From contig NZ_CP048106.1 of assembly GCF_010092985.1 (NCBI RefSeq), positions 4,068,001 through 4,132,000 on the forward strand: a stretch of DNA of 64,000 nt, read 5' to 3'. This document shows positions 8,485 to 19,897 of this stretch, in pieces; within the stretch, counting starts at the first letter, position 1, and every line of letters begins with the position of its first letter. Source of the DNA: Pontibacter pudoricolor. GTDB lineage: Bacteria; Bacteroidota; Bacteroidia; Cytophagales; Hymenobacteraceae. Below the pieces are notes generated by a model. That model saw only the letters and a program-made list of their open reading frames with translations, did not search any database and was not told where the DNA came from. The position numbers were made by a program, and so were the translations under genes.

Positions 8485-10410
8485 ATGAGAAATTTTATAC
8501 TTTTTTTATTTTTCCTGCTTATAAGCCAGCAGGTTCTCGCTCAGAAGAACATCGAAACCCGCCTTGGCTATAGTTATACCGATCAGTTTGAGTTCTCGGA
8601 CGAGTGGCAATACCTGAGCACCGACATCTACCTTTTTAACGGCAGCAAGTTTACACGCGTACTGAACGAACTGGAAAGCGGTGTTAAAAGACCAAAAAAA
8701 CGCTATCGTAATAAGCTGGAATACCTGTTGATTACAGCGCAGCTCAAAAACATGAAGCTTTTCGGGAACGACGAGATCGTATATCCGCTTTATAACTTTT
8801 ATGTAGACCAGGAAAAGGATAACTATAAAACACAGGTAAGCGATAACCTGGAAGTGGTTCGGATCATTGATAAAATGCCACTTTCATCGACCCAGAATAA
8901 CATAGATGCCACTATAAATGCCAAGGCCATAACAAACGATGGCGGCGACGAGGTGTTTGGGATGGTGGCAAAACAACTGGTTAACCTCTCTAAACTGACA
9001 ACACCAACCGGGGCGGTATTGTCGCTGGTAGGGGAGTTCGGGAGTTTGCTTAGCAGCCGTACAAGTAAACGCGAGTATAGGTTCAGCTCCACTATACGAT
9101 TGTATGAGGGGCAGGACTTTGACACGCGCCTGCACTCGGTTAAAGTATATGTATTTGTGCCCGGCGAAGTAAAAACGGTAACTATAAAATCGGCTCGCCT
9201 GGCCGACTACCTGGCTAAAAACCCGAACAAGCTGGAGCGCCGCATGCTGGAGGAGATGACCAACTATAAGGATTATCCTTATATGGTGATCGCCAACTAT
9301 AAATCATTGTACAAAATGGATGTGCTGACCGGTGATGAAGTAACACTGGACCTGATAGAAAAGCGCAAACAGAAAATACAGAACGCCTACGAGCAGCAAC
9401 TGGTAAACGACGAGACCTTCAGGCAGGAAAAATTGTTTGTGGAGTTTTTACGTGTGTTTGCCGAAATGAAGCAGCAGCTTAATATTTACAGGCTAAACTA
9501 CCGCAACAACAGCCCCGAAATAAATGCCCGTAACCTGTTTGCTATTATCCAGGAATACAAGCGCCTGAAAGCTACCATGGATGCCCGCGAAGCGGAATTC
9601 AAAACTAACAGCACCTATAAAAATATCTTTAAGACCGAGTATCAATCTATACTTACCAACGCCGATCTGTATTTAGAAGCTGACCATAACCTGAAGAGCG
9701 GGAAATTGCTGGTGAACACGTTGCGCGAGCTCGAGAACGATCCGTCCAACTATAACACCCCCGAGAAACGCGAGAAGGCGCTGGCTAAACTATACGCCGT
9801 AGAGTTGCCGCGCCCTGATCTGCTGTCGGCCTCTGTGGAAGGGGAAGCTATAGTTCGGCTAAAAGCAAAGCTGGAAGAGCTGCAGTATGCATCGGTATTT
9901 GAAAAAGATGTTAAAAAGCTCGATGATACCCCGGCATCGGACGAAACTATAGTTGTCCGGAATGCCCTGCAGGATAAAGTAAATGCCAGCAACTGCCTGA
10001 GCTGCCGCGATAAAGTGCGTGATGCCGTAACAGCTTACAACAAGCGCTACGAAAGCTACAAACTGCGCGAAGCCGTGCACGACATGACAAAACTGCGAAA
10101 CGAAGCCGAGCAACAGGTATTTACTTATCTGCGCAAGCAACTTTGTTTCGAGAATAACCTGCAGGCAACCGCAGTGGCCACCACCGATAAAGGTATGGAT
10201 AGCTACTACGCCCGTATCAAAGAAAAAAGTGATGCTTTTTCGGTCTCCATAAAGAACCTGGATACCTTAGCTAAACAACAACCGGAGATCTCGCAGCTAC
10301 AGAAAGTGCAGGACTACACAAAACAGTTGCAGCGCCTGCTGCAGGAAGCAAAACAGAATTATACCACCCTTTGCAGCATAGATAGTAAACTTTGTGAGTG
10401 CCCGGCTTAA
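8485..10410 (+). CDS. Large exported protein of unknown function
   Basis: A 641-residue protein with a clear signal peptide (MRNFILFLFFLLISQQVLAQ). I do not recognise any domain. The first ~220 mature residues look beta-rich with many aromatic residues. From about residue 260 to the end the sequence is highly charged and predicted helical, with repeated Glu/Lys/Gln-rich stretches consistent with a long helical rod. A CLSC pair lies near residue 510 and a CECPA tail ends the protein. The DUF421 gene starts 37 bases downstream, so the two may be co-transcribed. Confidence 0.75.
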   Translation: MRNFILFLFFLLISQQVLAQKNIETRLGYSYTDQFEFSDEWQYLSTDIYLFNGSKFTRVLNELESGVKRPKKRYRNKLEYLLITAQLKNMKLFGNDEIVYPLYNFYVDQEKDNYKTQVSDNLEVVRIIDKMPLSSTQNNIDATINAKAITNDGGDEVFGMVAKQLVNLSKLTTPTGAVLSLVGEFGSLLSSRTSKREYRFSSTIRLYEGQDFDTRLHSVKVYVFVPGEVKTVTIKSARLADYLAKNPNKLERRMLEEMTNYKDYPYMVIANYKSLYKMDVLTGDEVTLDLIEKRKQKIQNAYEQQLVNDETFRQEKLFVEFLRVFAEMKQQLNIYRLNYRNNSPEINARNLFAIIQEYKRLKATMDAREAEFKTNSTYKNIFKTEYQSILTNADLYLEADHNLKSGKLLVNTLRELENDPSNYNTPEKREKALAKLYAVELPRPDLLSASVEGEAIVRLKAKLEELQYASVFEKDVKKLDDTPASDETIVVRNALQDKVNASNCLSCRDKVRDAVTAYNKRYESYKLREAVHDMTKLRNEAEQQVFTYLRKQLCFENNLQATAVATTDKGMDSYYARIKEKSDAFSVSIKNLDTLAKQQPEISQLQKVQDYTKQLQRLLQEAKQNYTTLCSIDSKLCECPA

Positions 10411-10447
10411 ATAACTTTATAGTTGCTCGCTGCGTTGGCAAGAGCAA

Positions 10448-10948
10448 ATGGAGTTTGATTTTAATTACTTATTCGGGATAGGGGAGGATACCCTGACATG
10501 GTGGCAAATGTCGCTGCGGGCTATCGGGGTTTTCTTTGCGGCCTTGCTTATAGTTAGAGTAGGTAACCAGCGCGTATTCGGCAAAAACACTGCTTTTGAT
10601 ATTATACTTGGCGTTGTTTTCGGGTCTATCCTGAGCCGGGCGATAACCGGTAACTCGCCTTTCTGGCCGACGCTGGCTTCTGCGCTGGTGCTGGTACTGT
10701 TGCATCGTGGCCTGGCCACCATAGCGTATCATATATCGGGTAGGTTTGGTGATTTTCTGAAGGGCAGGCCCGTACAGCTGGTAAAAAACGGGGAACTACA
10801 GCACGATGCCCTTCAAAAATATAGCATGACCGAAAACGACCTGATGGAAGCATTGCGTACGCATAGTAAACACCCCGACATATCAACCATCGAAACGGCT
10901 TACCTGGAGCGCAACGGCGAGATCAGCATTATTGTTAAAGAAGAGTAA
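10448..10948 (+). CDS. DUF421 (YetF/YcaP-like) membrane protein
   Basis: A 166-residue protein. The N-terminal half has three hydrophobic segments (about 18-38, 48-66, 72-92) with the family-typical RVGNQRVFGKNTAFD and GSILSRAITGNSPF segments. The C-terminal half is the small soluble DUF421 domain (KGRPVQLVKNGEL, ENDLMEALR). Relatives are inner-membrane proteins of unknown function. Short spacing after the upstream gene suggests an operon. Confidence 0.85.
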   Translation: MEFDFNYLFGIGEDTLTWWQMSLRAIGVFFAALLIVRVGNQRVFGKNTAFDIILGVVFGSILSRAITGNSPFWPTLASALVLVLLHRGLATIAYHISGRFGDFLKGRPVQLVKNGELQHDALQKYSMTENDLMEALRTHSKHPDISTIETAYLERNGEISIIVKEE

Positions 10949-10951
10949 TTA

Positions 10952-10996
10952 AAAAAAAGTCCCCTTCTGCTATAGTTGCAAAAGGGGACTCTGAAT
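10952..10996. terminator. Bidirectional terminator between DUF421 gene and trxA
   Basis: Stem AGTCCCCTT/AAGGGGACT with a loop holding CTATAGTT. Flanked by an A run on one side and T run on the other, so it can serve both convergent genes. Confidence 0.85.
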
Positions 10997-11014
10997 TTTT
11001 AAAGCTTGTGCAGC

Positions 11015-11341
11015 TTATGCCATTTGCGCATCCAGCTTCTGAGCCAGTACGTTTTTAGGCACCGCGCCAACCTGCTTATCTACCACTTCACCGTTCTTGA
11101 AAACCAGCAGTGTAGGAATGCTACGGATACCGAATTTAGCAGAAGTCTGCGGGTTTGCATCCACGTCTACTTTACCGATAACGGCTTTGCCTTCGTAGTC
11201 ACCAGCCAGTTCTTCCACGATCGGGCCTACCATACGGCATGGGCCGCACCACTCTGCCCAAAAGTCTACCAGCACCGGCTTATCTGAATTGATTATCTCA
11301 TTAAAGTTCGCGTCTGTAATTTCTATTGCTTTGTTAGCCAT
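11015..11341 (-). CDS. trxA: Thioredoxin
   Basis: A 108-residue cytoplasmic thioredoxin with the redox motif WCGPC, the preceding VLVDFWAEW strand, the buried VDVDANPQT segment and the cis-proline loop RSIPTLLVF. It reduces protein disulfides with electrons from thioredoxin reductase. Length is typical. A consensus Bacteroidota promoter lies about 50 bases upstream. Confidence 0.97.
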   Translation of the reverse strand: MANKAIEITDANFNEIINSDKPVLVDFWAEWCGPCRMVGPIVEELAGDYEGKAVIGKVDVDANPQTSAKFGIRSIPTLLVFKNGEVVDKQVGAVPKNVLAQKLDAQMA

Positions 11342-11388
11342 AACTTTAGCGTTTTTGTTGGTTAAATTCTGTGTTATAAATATAGTAA

Positions 11389-11419
11389 CAAATATAGCTT
11401 CGACAAATTTAAGCCCAAA
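11389..11419 (-). promoter_or_regulatory. Bacteroidota sigma-A type promoter of trxA
   Basis: On the minus strand: TTTG (11416-11419), 19-base spacer, TATATTTG (11389-11396). This matches exactly the TTTG-N19-TAnnTTTG consensus known for Bacteroidota housekeeping promoters. Confidence 0.75.
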
Positions 11420-11706
11420 CTATACCCACCTGACAAGGTGTCGTGTAAAATACAATAGTACGTAAAAGCCGTGTCTGCCGCTGCAATTGAACCACTTAAG
11501 TTAGCATGTTTACTCATAGTTTTAAAGCATCTGCTAAAGCCTTTGCAGTTATGTAACTATAGTACAGCGTATCTGTTAATACCATTACAAGATAATTTAT
11601 TCCTGTAATTATTAGAAATAATCAGCCACGTTACATTTTTAGTCTCTTATTCTCCGAAAGCTCATCCAGCTCCCTGGTCGTGTATCTATAGTAAATCAGT
11701 TAGGCT

Positions 11707-12150
11707 ATGAAATTGTTTAGAATCTGCTTCGATTTTATGTGTTTCCTCTTAGCGTAAACTCAGGTACAAGGCAAAAGCGCTCCGCAAACTAGAACTAAAA
11801 AAGCTACGGAGCGGCTGGCGACTTATACTAAAGTGTGGGGTTTGATGGAATACTATCACCCCAAGGTAGCAGCCAGAACTATAGACCGGGATTCGGTTTT
11901 TGTAGCCAACGTGCCCTCCATTTTAAAAGCTAAAAATAAAAAAGAGTTTGATAGTTTGATGGATGGCCTCTATAGTTTAGTGCCAGCTCCCAAACTTGCG
12001 CCTAACTATAACCTGCCTGAAGAGGATACTGTAATGTCTGTTTTCCCGGTTAAAGAGACTGCAAACTATACAGTTGGGGCCAAACTAAAGCAGAAACTGG
12101 TAAATCTGTATGAGCAGCATTTGCCTGTAGAAAGGAAATACATCACTTAA
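11707..12150 (+). pseudogene. Decayed S41-peptidase-like gene (N-terminal domain only)
   Basis: An ATG at 11707 opens a hydrophobic signal-peptide-like stretch (MKLFRICFDFMCFLLA) that ends in TAA at 11755-11757. The same frame then reads on to 12150. The continuation has ERLATYTKVWGLMEYYHPKV, which resembles the N-terminal region of Bacteroidota S41 (C-terminal processing-like) peptidases. No PDZ domain or catalytic Ser/Lys core follows. So the gene has both a nonsense codon in its leader and a lost C-terminus. Recurrent CTATAG words occur inside it, as in native genes, so the decay is probably in situ. Family assignment is moderate. Confidence 0.55.
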
Positions 12151-12172
12151 GTTTGAAGGAGTAATATACTCA

Positions 12173-12718
12173 TCAATTTATCAATTCGACTTTTAGCAGG
12201 CCTGCTTCTCCGGCATAGTTTTTAGCTGAACTATAGCGATAGTGTTCCGGTTCGTCTACCCATTCTGCCCGCACCGGATTTTGATGAATGTAGTCCAGTT
12301 TCTGGTCTATGAATTCGTTTGAAATAAGTTCTTTTGCTTCGTTGCCATCCTGCCATAGTTTATAGTGCCGTACTTTAGGGTTGAGCTTTGCTGAAAATTC
12401 AAAACGGTGCAATAACCATTGCTTACGGCTTTCAGGTTCCTCTTGAATCGTAGCCACAATTTTACGACTGGTAAATCCTTTGAAATCCCGAAGGATGTCT
12501 GATAAATTCCTGCCTTCCTCAGCAGCGGCGATCAAGTGGAGGTGGTTACTCATTAGCACCCATGCATAAAGTTCAAGGCCTTTCTTTTCCTGGCAAAACT
12601 TAAAGGCATCAACTATAATATGCTTGTAAACAGGTTTGGTAAAGATATCCACCCAATCTACCACCGTCATAGTCAGGAAATATAAACCGCCGGGTATAAT
12701 TCTGTTTTTCAATCCCAT
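12173..12718 (-). mobile_element. REP-associated tyrosine transposase (RAYT), copy 1
   Basis: A Y1/IS200-like HUH-type endonuclease of about 181 residues. The histidine pair is in SNHLHLI and the likely catalytic tyrosine in KLDYIHQNPVRAEW. An upstream in-frame ATG (12760) lies inside a REP palindrome, so I prefer the ATG at 12718 (protein MGLKNRII), which matches where family members begin. RAYTs are usually single-copy, domesticated relatives of transposases that act on REP palindromes; four such palindromes lie directly upstream (12751-12864). Confidence 0.9.
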
Positions 12719-12750
12719 AGTAAGTCTATACTTTGTATTAGACAGCGCTG

Positions 12751-12864
12751 TTTCGGACATCCATGTCCGAAACCTATCTGCTGCGGACGTCCACGTCCGC
12801 GGGAATTATGAAACGGGGACATCCATGTCCCCAACAGAGTGCATTCGGACATGGATGTCCGAAT
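12751..12864. repeat. REP palindrome array beside RAYT copy 1
   Basis: Four related imperfect palindromes: 12751-12772, 12783-12800, 12815-12832 and 12843-12864. All share the pattern GGACnTCCAnGTCC with varying outer bases. The first three have CC at the centre and the fourth GG, so it lies in inverted orientation, as in REP doublets next to RAYT genes. Confidence 0.85.
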
Positions 12865-12913
12865 GAGCAACAAGAACTCCCAAAGGATAGGGCTTGCAAA
12901 AGAAAGAAGTAAA

Positions 12914-12953
12914 ATAAACGAGGTGCGCTACAAAAGCAGCGCACCTCGTTTTA
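12914..12953 (-). terminator. Intrinsic terminator of dnaE
   Basis: A 13-bp perfect stem (12917-12929 with 12938-12950), 8-base loop, then TTTATTTT on the minus strand. Confidence 0.8.
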
Positions 12954-12985
12954 TAGTTAGCAGTTAAGCAGATTCAGCTTCTCAA

Positions 12986-16606
<3,621 letters not shown>

Positions 16607-16760
16607 TTATGAGGAATTATGAATTACGAATGATGAATTATGAATGACTTCCGGACAAAGTATAAACTGTTTCGTGGGTCATTTACGGGATGTTAAAATT
16701 ACAGAAAATAGGCCGGCTGCCCAAACTATAAACTGCTCATTTACCAACAGACTTACTAAC

Positions 16761-16791
16761 AAAAAAGCAGCAGGAATAATCTCCGCTGCCT
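16761..16791 (-). terminator. Intrinsic terminator of the MscS gene
   Basis: Stem GCAGCGGA with TCC(T)GCTGC, one bulge, followed by six T on the minus strand. Confidence 0.65.
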
Positions 16792-16816
16792 CTCTTAAAT
16801 TTAAACTATAGTTTGC

Positions 16817-17905
16817 TTACGAACTATAGCGCTGTGCTTCTTTTTCTTCTTCAGGCTGTGGGTTTACCACAAAAAGTTTTTGCGTTGGATAAGCGAACTC
16901 AATGCCTCGCTCCTGGAACTCCTTGAAAATGCTGAGGTTGATGGCCTGCTTTATATCCATGTGTATGGCAAAATCAGATGTGAGCACATTATAAACCACT
17001 ACAAAGTTAAGGGCAGAGTCTCCGTACGAGGCAAAATGTACGCGGTCTAATTCAACCAACTCGTGTGCTGTAATGATCTTTTTAAGCAGGTCGGGAATGG
17101 CTTTCAGGTTATCGATGGAAGTTTCGTAGGCAACTCCAAGTGTAAACTCAACCCGCCGACGTTGCTGCCGCTTATAGTTATGAATGCGGGAACTGGTAAG
17201 GTCGCTGTTAGAAATGATAAGCTGCTCGCCGGTCAGGCTCCGGAGTCGTGTTGTTTTTACGCCGATGTGCTCTATCGTTCCGTTTTTATCGCCTACCGCA
17301 ATAGAATCCCCAACTTCGAAAGGCCTGTCTAGGAAAATAACGAAGTAGTTGAAAAGGTCGCCGAGGATGTTCTGGGCTGCCAGTGCCACGGCTATACCGC
17401 CAATGCCCAGACCGGCAATAATGGCCGTAAGGTCGTAGCCCATATTATCGAACAAAAAGCCAAGGCCAATTCCCCAGATAACGATGTTGATGATCAGCCC
17501 GATTGCCCCGATTTCGTTTACATTTGATTTGCCAGGATGCCTTCTCCTTACATAAGACCTTACAAGCAATATTAGCGTGGATGTTATAAGCCGGATAACC
17601 ATAAAAGTAATGGCTACTGTGGCAGCTATAGTTAAAATACGCTCTGCCTTAGGCAATAAACTGAGATAGCTGATACTGACATAGATAACTATAAAATGCA
17701 GGATTGGAATACCGAAACGCGCAAAACTATTAACTACAAAATTGTCGAGCCGGGTGTGGGTGCTTTCTGTCCAGCGACGTATCCTGGTAAGCACTGATTT
17801 TCTGAAAACGGTAATCAATAACGAGCCCAGCAGGATAAATCCTAAAACAACCAGGTATTCCTGGACTGTGTTATTAAAGTATATGCGATCTAAAAAGTCG
17901 TTCAT
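16817..17905 (-). CDS. MscS-family mechanosensitive channel
   Basis: A 362-residue membrane protein. Hydrophobic segments occur at about residues 15-35, 65-90, 95-118, 132-155 and a glycine/alanine-rich pore helix around 160-185 (AIIAGLGIGGIAVALAAQNILGDL split by the usual glycines). The soluble beta domain follows with FLDRPFEVGDSI and LRSLTGEQLIISNSDL. It opens under membrane tension to release solutes. Monocistronic, divergent from the MFS gene. Confidence 0.93.
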   Translation of the reverse strand: MNDFLDRIYFNNTVQEYLVVLGFILLGSLLITVFRKSVLTRIRRWTESTHTRLDNFVVNSFARFGIPILHFIVIYVSISYLSLLPKAERILTIAATVAITFMVIRLITSTLILLVRSYVRRRHPGKSNVNEIGAIGLIINIVIWGIGLGFLFDNMGYDLTAIIAGLGIGGIAVALAAQNILGDLFNYFVIFLDRPFEVGDSIAVGDKNGTIEHIGVKTTRLRSLTGEQLIISNSDLTSSRIHNYKRQQRRRVEFTLGVAYETSIDNLKAIPDLLKKIITAHELVELDRVHFASYGDSALNFVVVYNVLTSDFAIHMDIKQAINLSIFKEFQERGIEFAYPTQKLFVVNPQPEEEKEAQRYSS

Positions 17906-18081
17906 GTATTAATTGATTCCTATAGTTGGTGACTATGGTTTATAGTACATTCAGGTAATTAAAACACGAAACCCGGCTTTTGGGTTTTACCTGTATAGCC
18001 ATAGTTCGGCATTTCGATAACTCAAACTATAGTATGGTTCGTAAGCTGTAGTCTGTATGTAAACGGAGGTAGTACTAAAAA

Positions 18082-19416
18082 ATGAGAATAGAAGCAGCCG
18101 AAACGCCGGGGAAATTAGGAGGAATGTTCAGGGCTTTGCGTTACCGCAACTACAGGCTTTTTTTTATAGGGCAGGGCATTTCACTTATCGGTACCTGGAT
18201 GCAGCAGATTGCGCTTAGCTGGCTGGTGTACCGCCTCACCGATTCTGTTTTTTTGCTGGGTGCCGTTACTTTTTCCAGCCAGATCCCATCCTTTTTGCTT
18301 GGCCCGTTTGCCGGTGTCATGGCCGATAAGTTTGAGCGCAGGAAAGTGTTGGTAGTAACGCAGGTGCTCTCTATGGTGCAGGCCTCTACGCTGGCGGCGC
18401 TGGTACTTACCCAAACTATAGAAATCTGGCATATCCTTACACTTAGTGCTGTTCTGGGAATAATTAATGCGTTTGATATTTCCACAAGGCAGGCTTTTGT
18501 GGTGCAGATGGTTGAGAAACGGGAAGACCTGAGTAACGGTATTGCGCTAAACTCTTCGTTGTTCAACATGGCCCGCCTGATAGGGCCGTCTATTGCGGGT
18601 TTGCTGATTGCGGCAGTAGGCGAGGGGATGTGTATCCTGATAAATGCGGTCAGTTACATTGCCGTGATCTCGTCGTTGCTGCTTATGCGCCTGAAGCCTT
18701 TTGTGCCCGTGGAGAAGAAAGAAAAAGTATGGCAGTCGTTGAAGGACGGGTTTGGCTATGCCTACAATTTTCCGCCTATCAGGGCGCTTATCCTTATAGT
18801 TGGTTTGCTTAGTTTGTTCGGGATGCCGTTTAGTGTGCTGCTGCCTGTTTTCGCCCGCGATATTTTACATGGCGGCGCAAATACGCTTGGTTTTTTAATG
18901 GGTGCTTCGGGCGTAGGGGCGCTTACAGGAGCCTTGTTCCTGGCGCAACGGAAGTCGGTTGTAGGGTTGGGTAAGGTCATTATCTTCACGATGCTGCTGT
19001 TTGGTTCGGCACTTATTGCCTTTTCTTTTTCCGAAACGTTGGTTATCTCGCTGCTGCTTATGCTCTTCACAGGTTTTGGTATGATCGTATCAATGGCCTC
19101 GTGTAATACCTTGCTGCAAACTATAGTTGAGGAAGAAAAACGTGGCCGGGTAATGAGCCTGTACGCTACCGCTTTTATGGGGATGGCACCTATCGGGAGT
19201 ATGCTGGCCAGTTCTGTAGCCGAAATGGTTGGGGTAAACTATACGCTGGCTGCCTGCGGACTTTTGTGTGCGCTGAGTGTTATTCCGTTTGCCATGAATT
19301 TAAGCAAACTGCGCCAGATGGTGTGGCCGATTTACCAGCGCCTCGGCATCGTTCCGGAAATTGCGACTGGTCTGCAAACCGCCTCAACCCTGACTGCTCC
19401 ACCAGAGGAAAGGTGA
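18082..19416 (+). CDS. MFS transporter (enterobactin-exporter/MDR-like)
   Basis: A 444-residue permease with about 12 hydrophobic segments. The first loop reads FRALRYRNYRLFFIGQGISLIGTW, split by typical residues, and the cytosolic loop ADKFERRKVLV matches the MFS G-x-x-x-D-R-x-G-R-[RK] type signature; SNGIALNS and ARLIGPSIAGL follow. These features fit the subfamily that includes enterobactin exporter EntS and DUF894 proteins. Substrate unknown. No terminator is visible directly after; REP-like repeats follow. Confidence 0.88.
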   Translation: MRIEAAETPGKLGGMFRALRYRNYRLFFIGQGISLIGTWMQQIALSWLVYRLTDSVFLLGAVTFSSQIPSFLLGPFAGVMADKFERRKVLVVTQVLSMVQASTLAALVLTQTIEIWHILTLSAVLGIINAFDISTRQAFVVQMVEKREDLSNGIALNSSLFNMARLIGPSIAGLLIAAVGEGMCILINAVSYIAVISSLLLMRLKPFVPVEKKEKVWQSLKDGFGYAYNFPPIRALILIVGLLSLFGMPFSVLLPVFARDILHGGANTLGFLMGASGVGALTGALFLAQRKSVVGLGKVIIFTMLLFGSALIAFSFSETLVISLLLMLFTGFGMIVSMASCNTLLQTIVEEEKRGRVMSLYATAFMGMAPIGSMLASSVAEMVGVNYTLAACGLLCALSVIPFAMNLSKLRQMVWPIYQRLGIVPEIATGLQTASTLTAPPEER

Positions 19417-19504
19417 GTGGTTGGCTTCGTATAGTTAACATTTGCGAAAGCGTATTCTTTACTCTACTGGGAGGCTTCACCATTTCATCTAAGCAAACAT
19501 GTTA

Positions 19505-19600
19505 AAAATTTACTGTCATTCTGTAAAGAAACTTGGTTGTAGGGAGGTTAAGCCTATGCTACTTGCCGCCAAGATCCTTACAGGATGACAAAGAGGAGAA
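19505..19600. repeat. GTCAT-type dispersed repeats (two degenerate copies)
   Basis: GTCATTCTGTAAAGAAACTT (from about 19512) and, inverted, AAGATCCTTACAGGATGACA (19571-19590). The latter is nearly identical to 25241-25260. They belong to the same GTCATCCTGA/GTCATTTCGA family found at 24.7 and 29.9-30.1 kb. Confidence 0.65.
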
Positions 19601-19617
19601 TGAAACGACTTGCTAAT

Positions 19618-19739
19618 GCCCTCGCTCGCGTCCCGCGAGTGTGAGCTATTTAGTGGCGTCCCGCCACTTGTGCCGCAGGCACAGGTTAAAGCGGCCAGAG
19701 TCCACAGGTAACTCACACTCGCGGGACGCGAGCGAGGGC
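19618..19739. repeat. REPIN-like palindromic cluster
   Basis: Two perfect 28-bp inverted arms (19618-19645 and 19712-19739), each itself containing a CTCGCGTCCCGCGAG palindrome. Between them are two further hairpins: AGTGGCGTCCCGCCACT (19652-19668) and TGTGCCGCAGGCACA (19669-19683). No coding sequence. The layout is that of a REP doublet, a non-autonomous element mobilised by a RAYT. Confidence 0.8.
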
Positions 19740-19842
19740 GAATTAGAGAATGAAATGACCCTACACTTGAGGATAAGTGAGAATGTGAGTTCTAAACTTG
19801 AGAGCCGGGCTCACCAGGGTGTGTCAAAAGGTGACTATAAAA

Positions 19843-19876
19843 CAAAAGAGCCAACTATAGTAGCTGGCTCTTTATA
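19843..19876. terminator. Bidirectional terminator after the lytic transglycosylase gene
   Basis: Perfect 9-bp stem AAAGAGCCA/TGGCTCTTT with ACTATAGTAGC in the loop, flanked by A and T tracts. It serves the minus-strand gene ending at 19898. Confidence 0.8.
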
Positions 19877-19897
19877 TATCCAAAGAATTTAAAACGC

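Noticed and set aside
12719-12760. N-terminal extension of RAYT copy 1
   Set aside because: The extra ATG is part of a REP palindrome and the 14 added residues do not fit the family; start placed at 12718.
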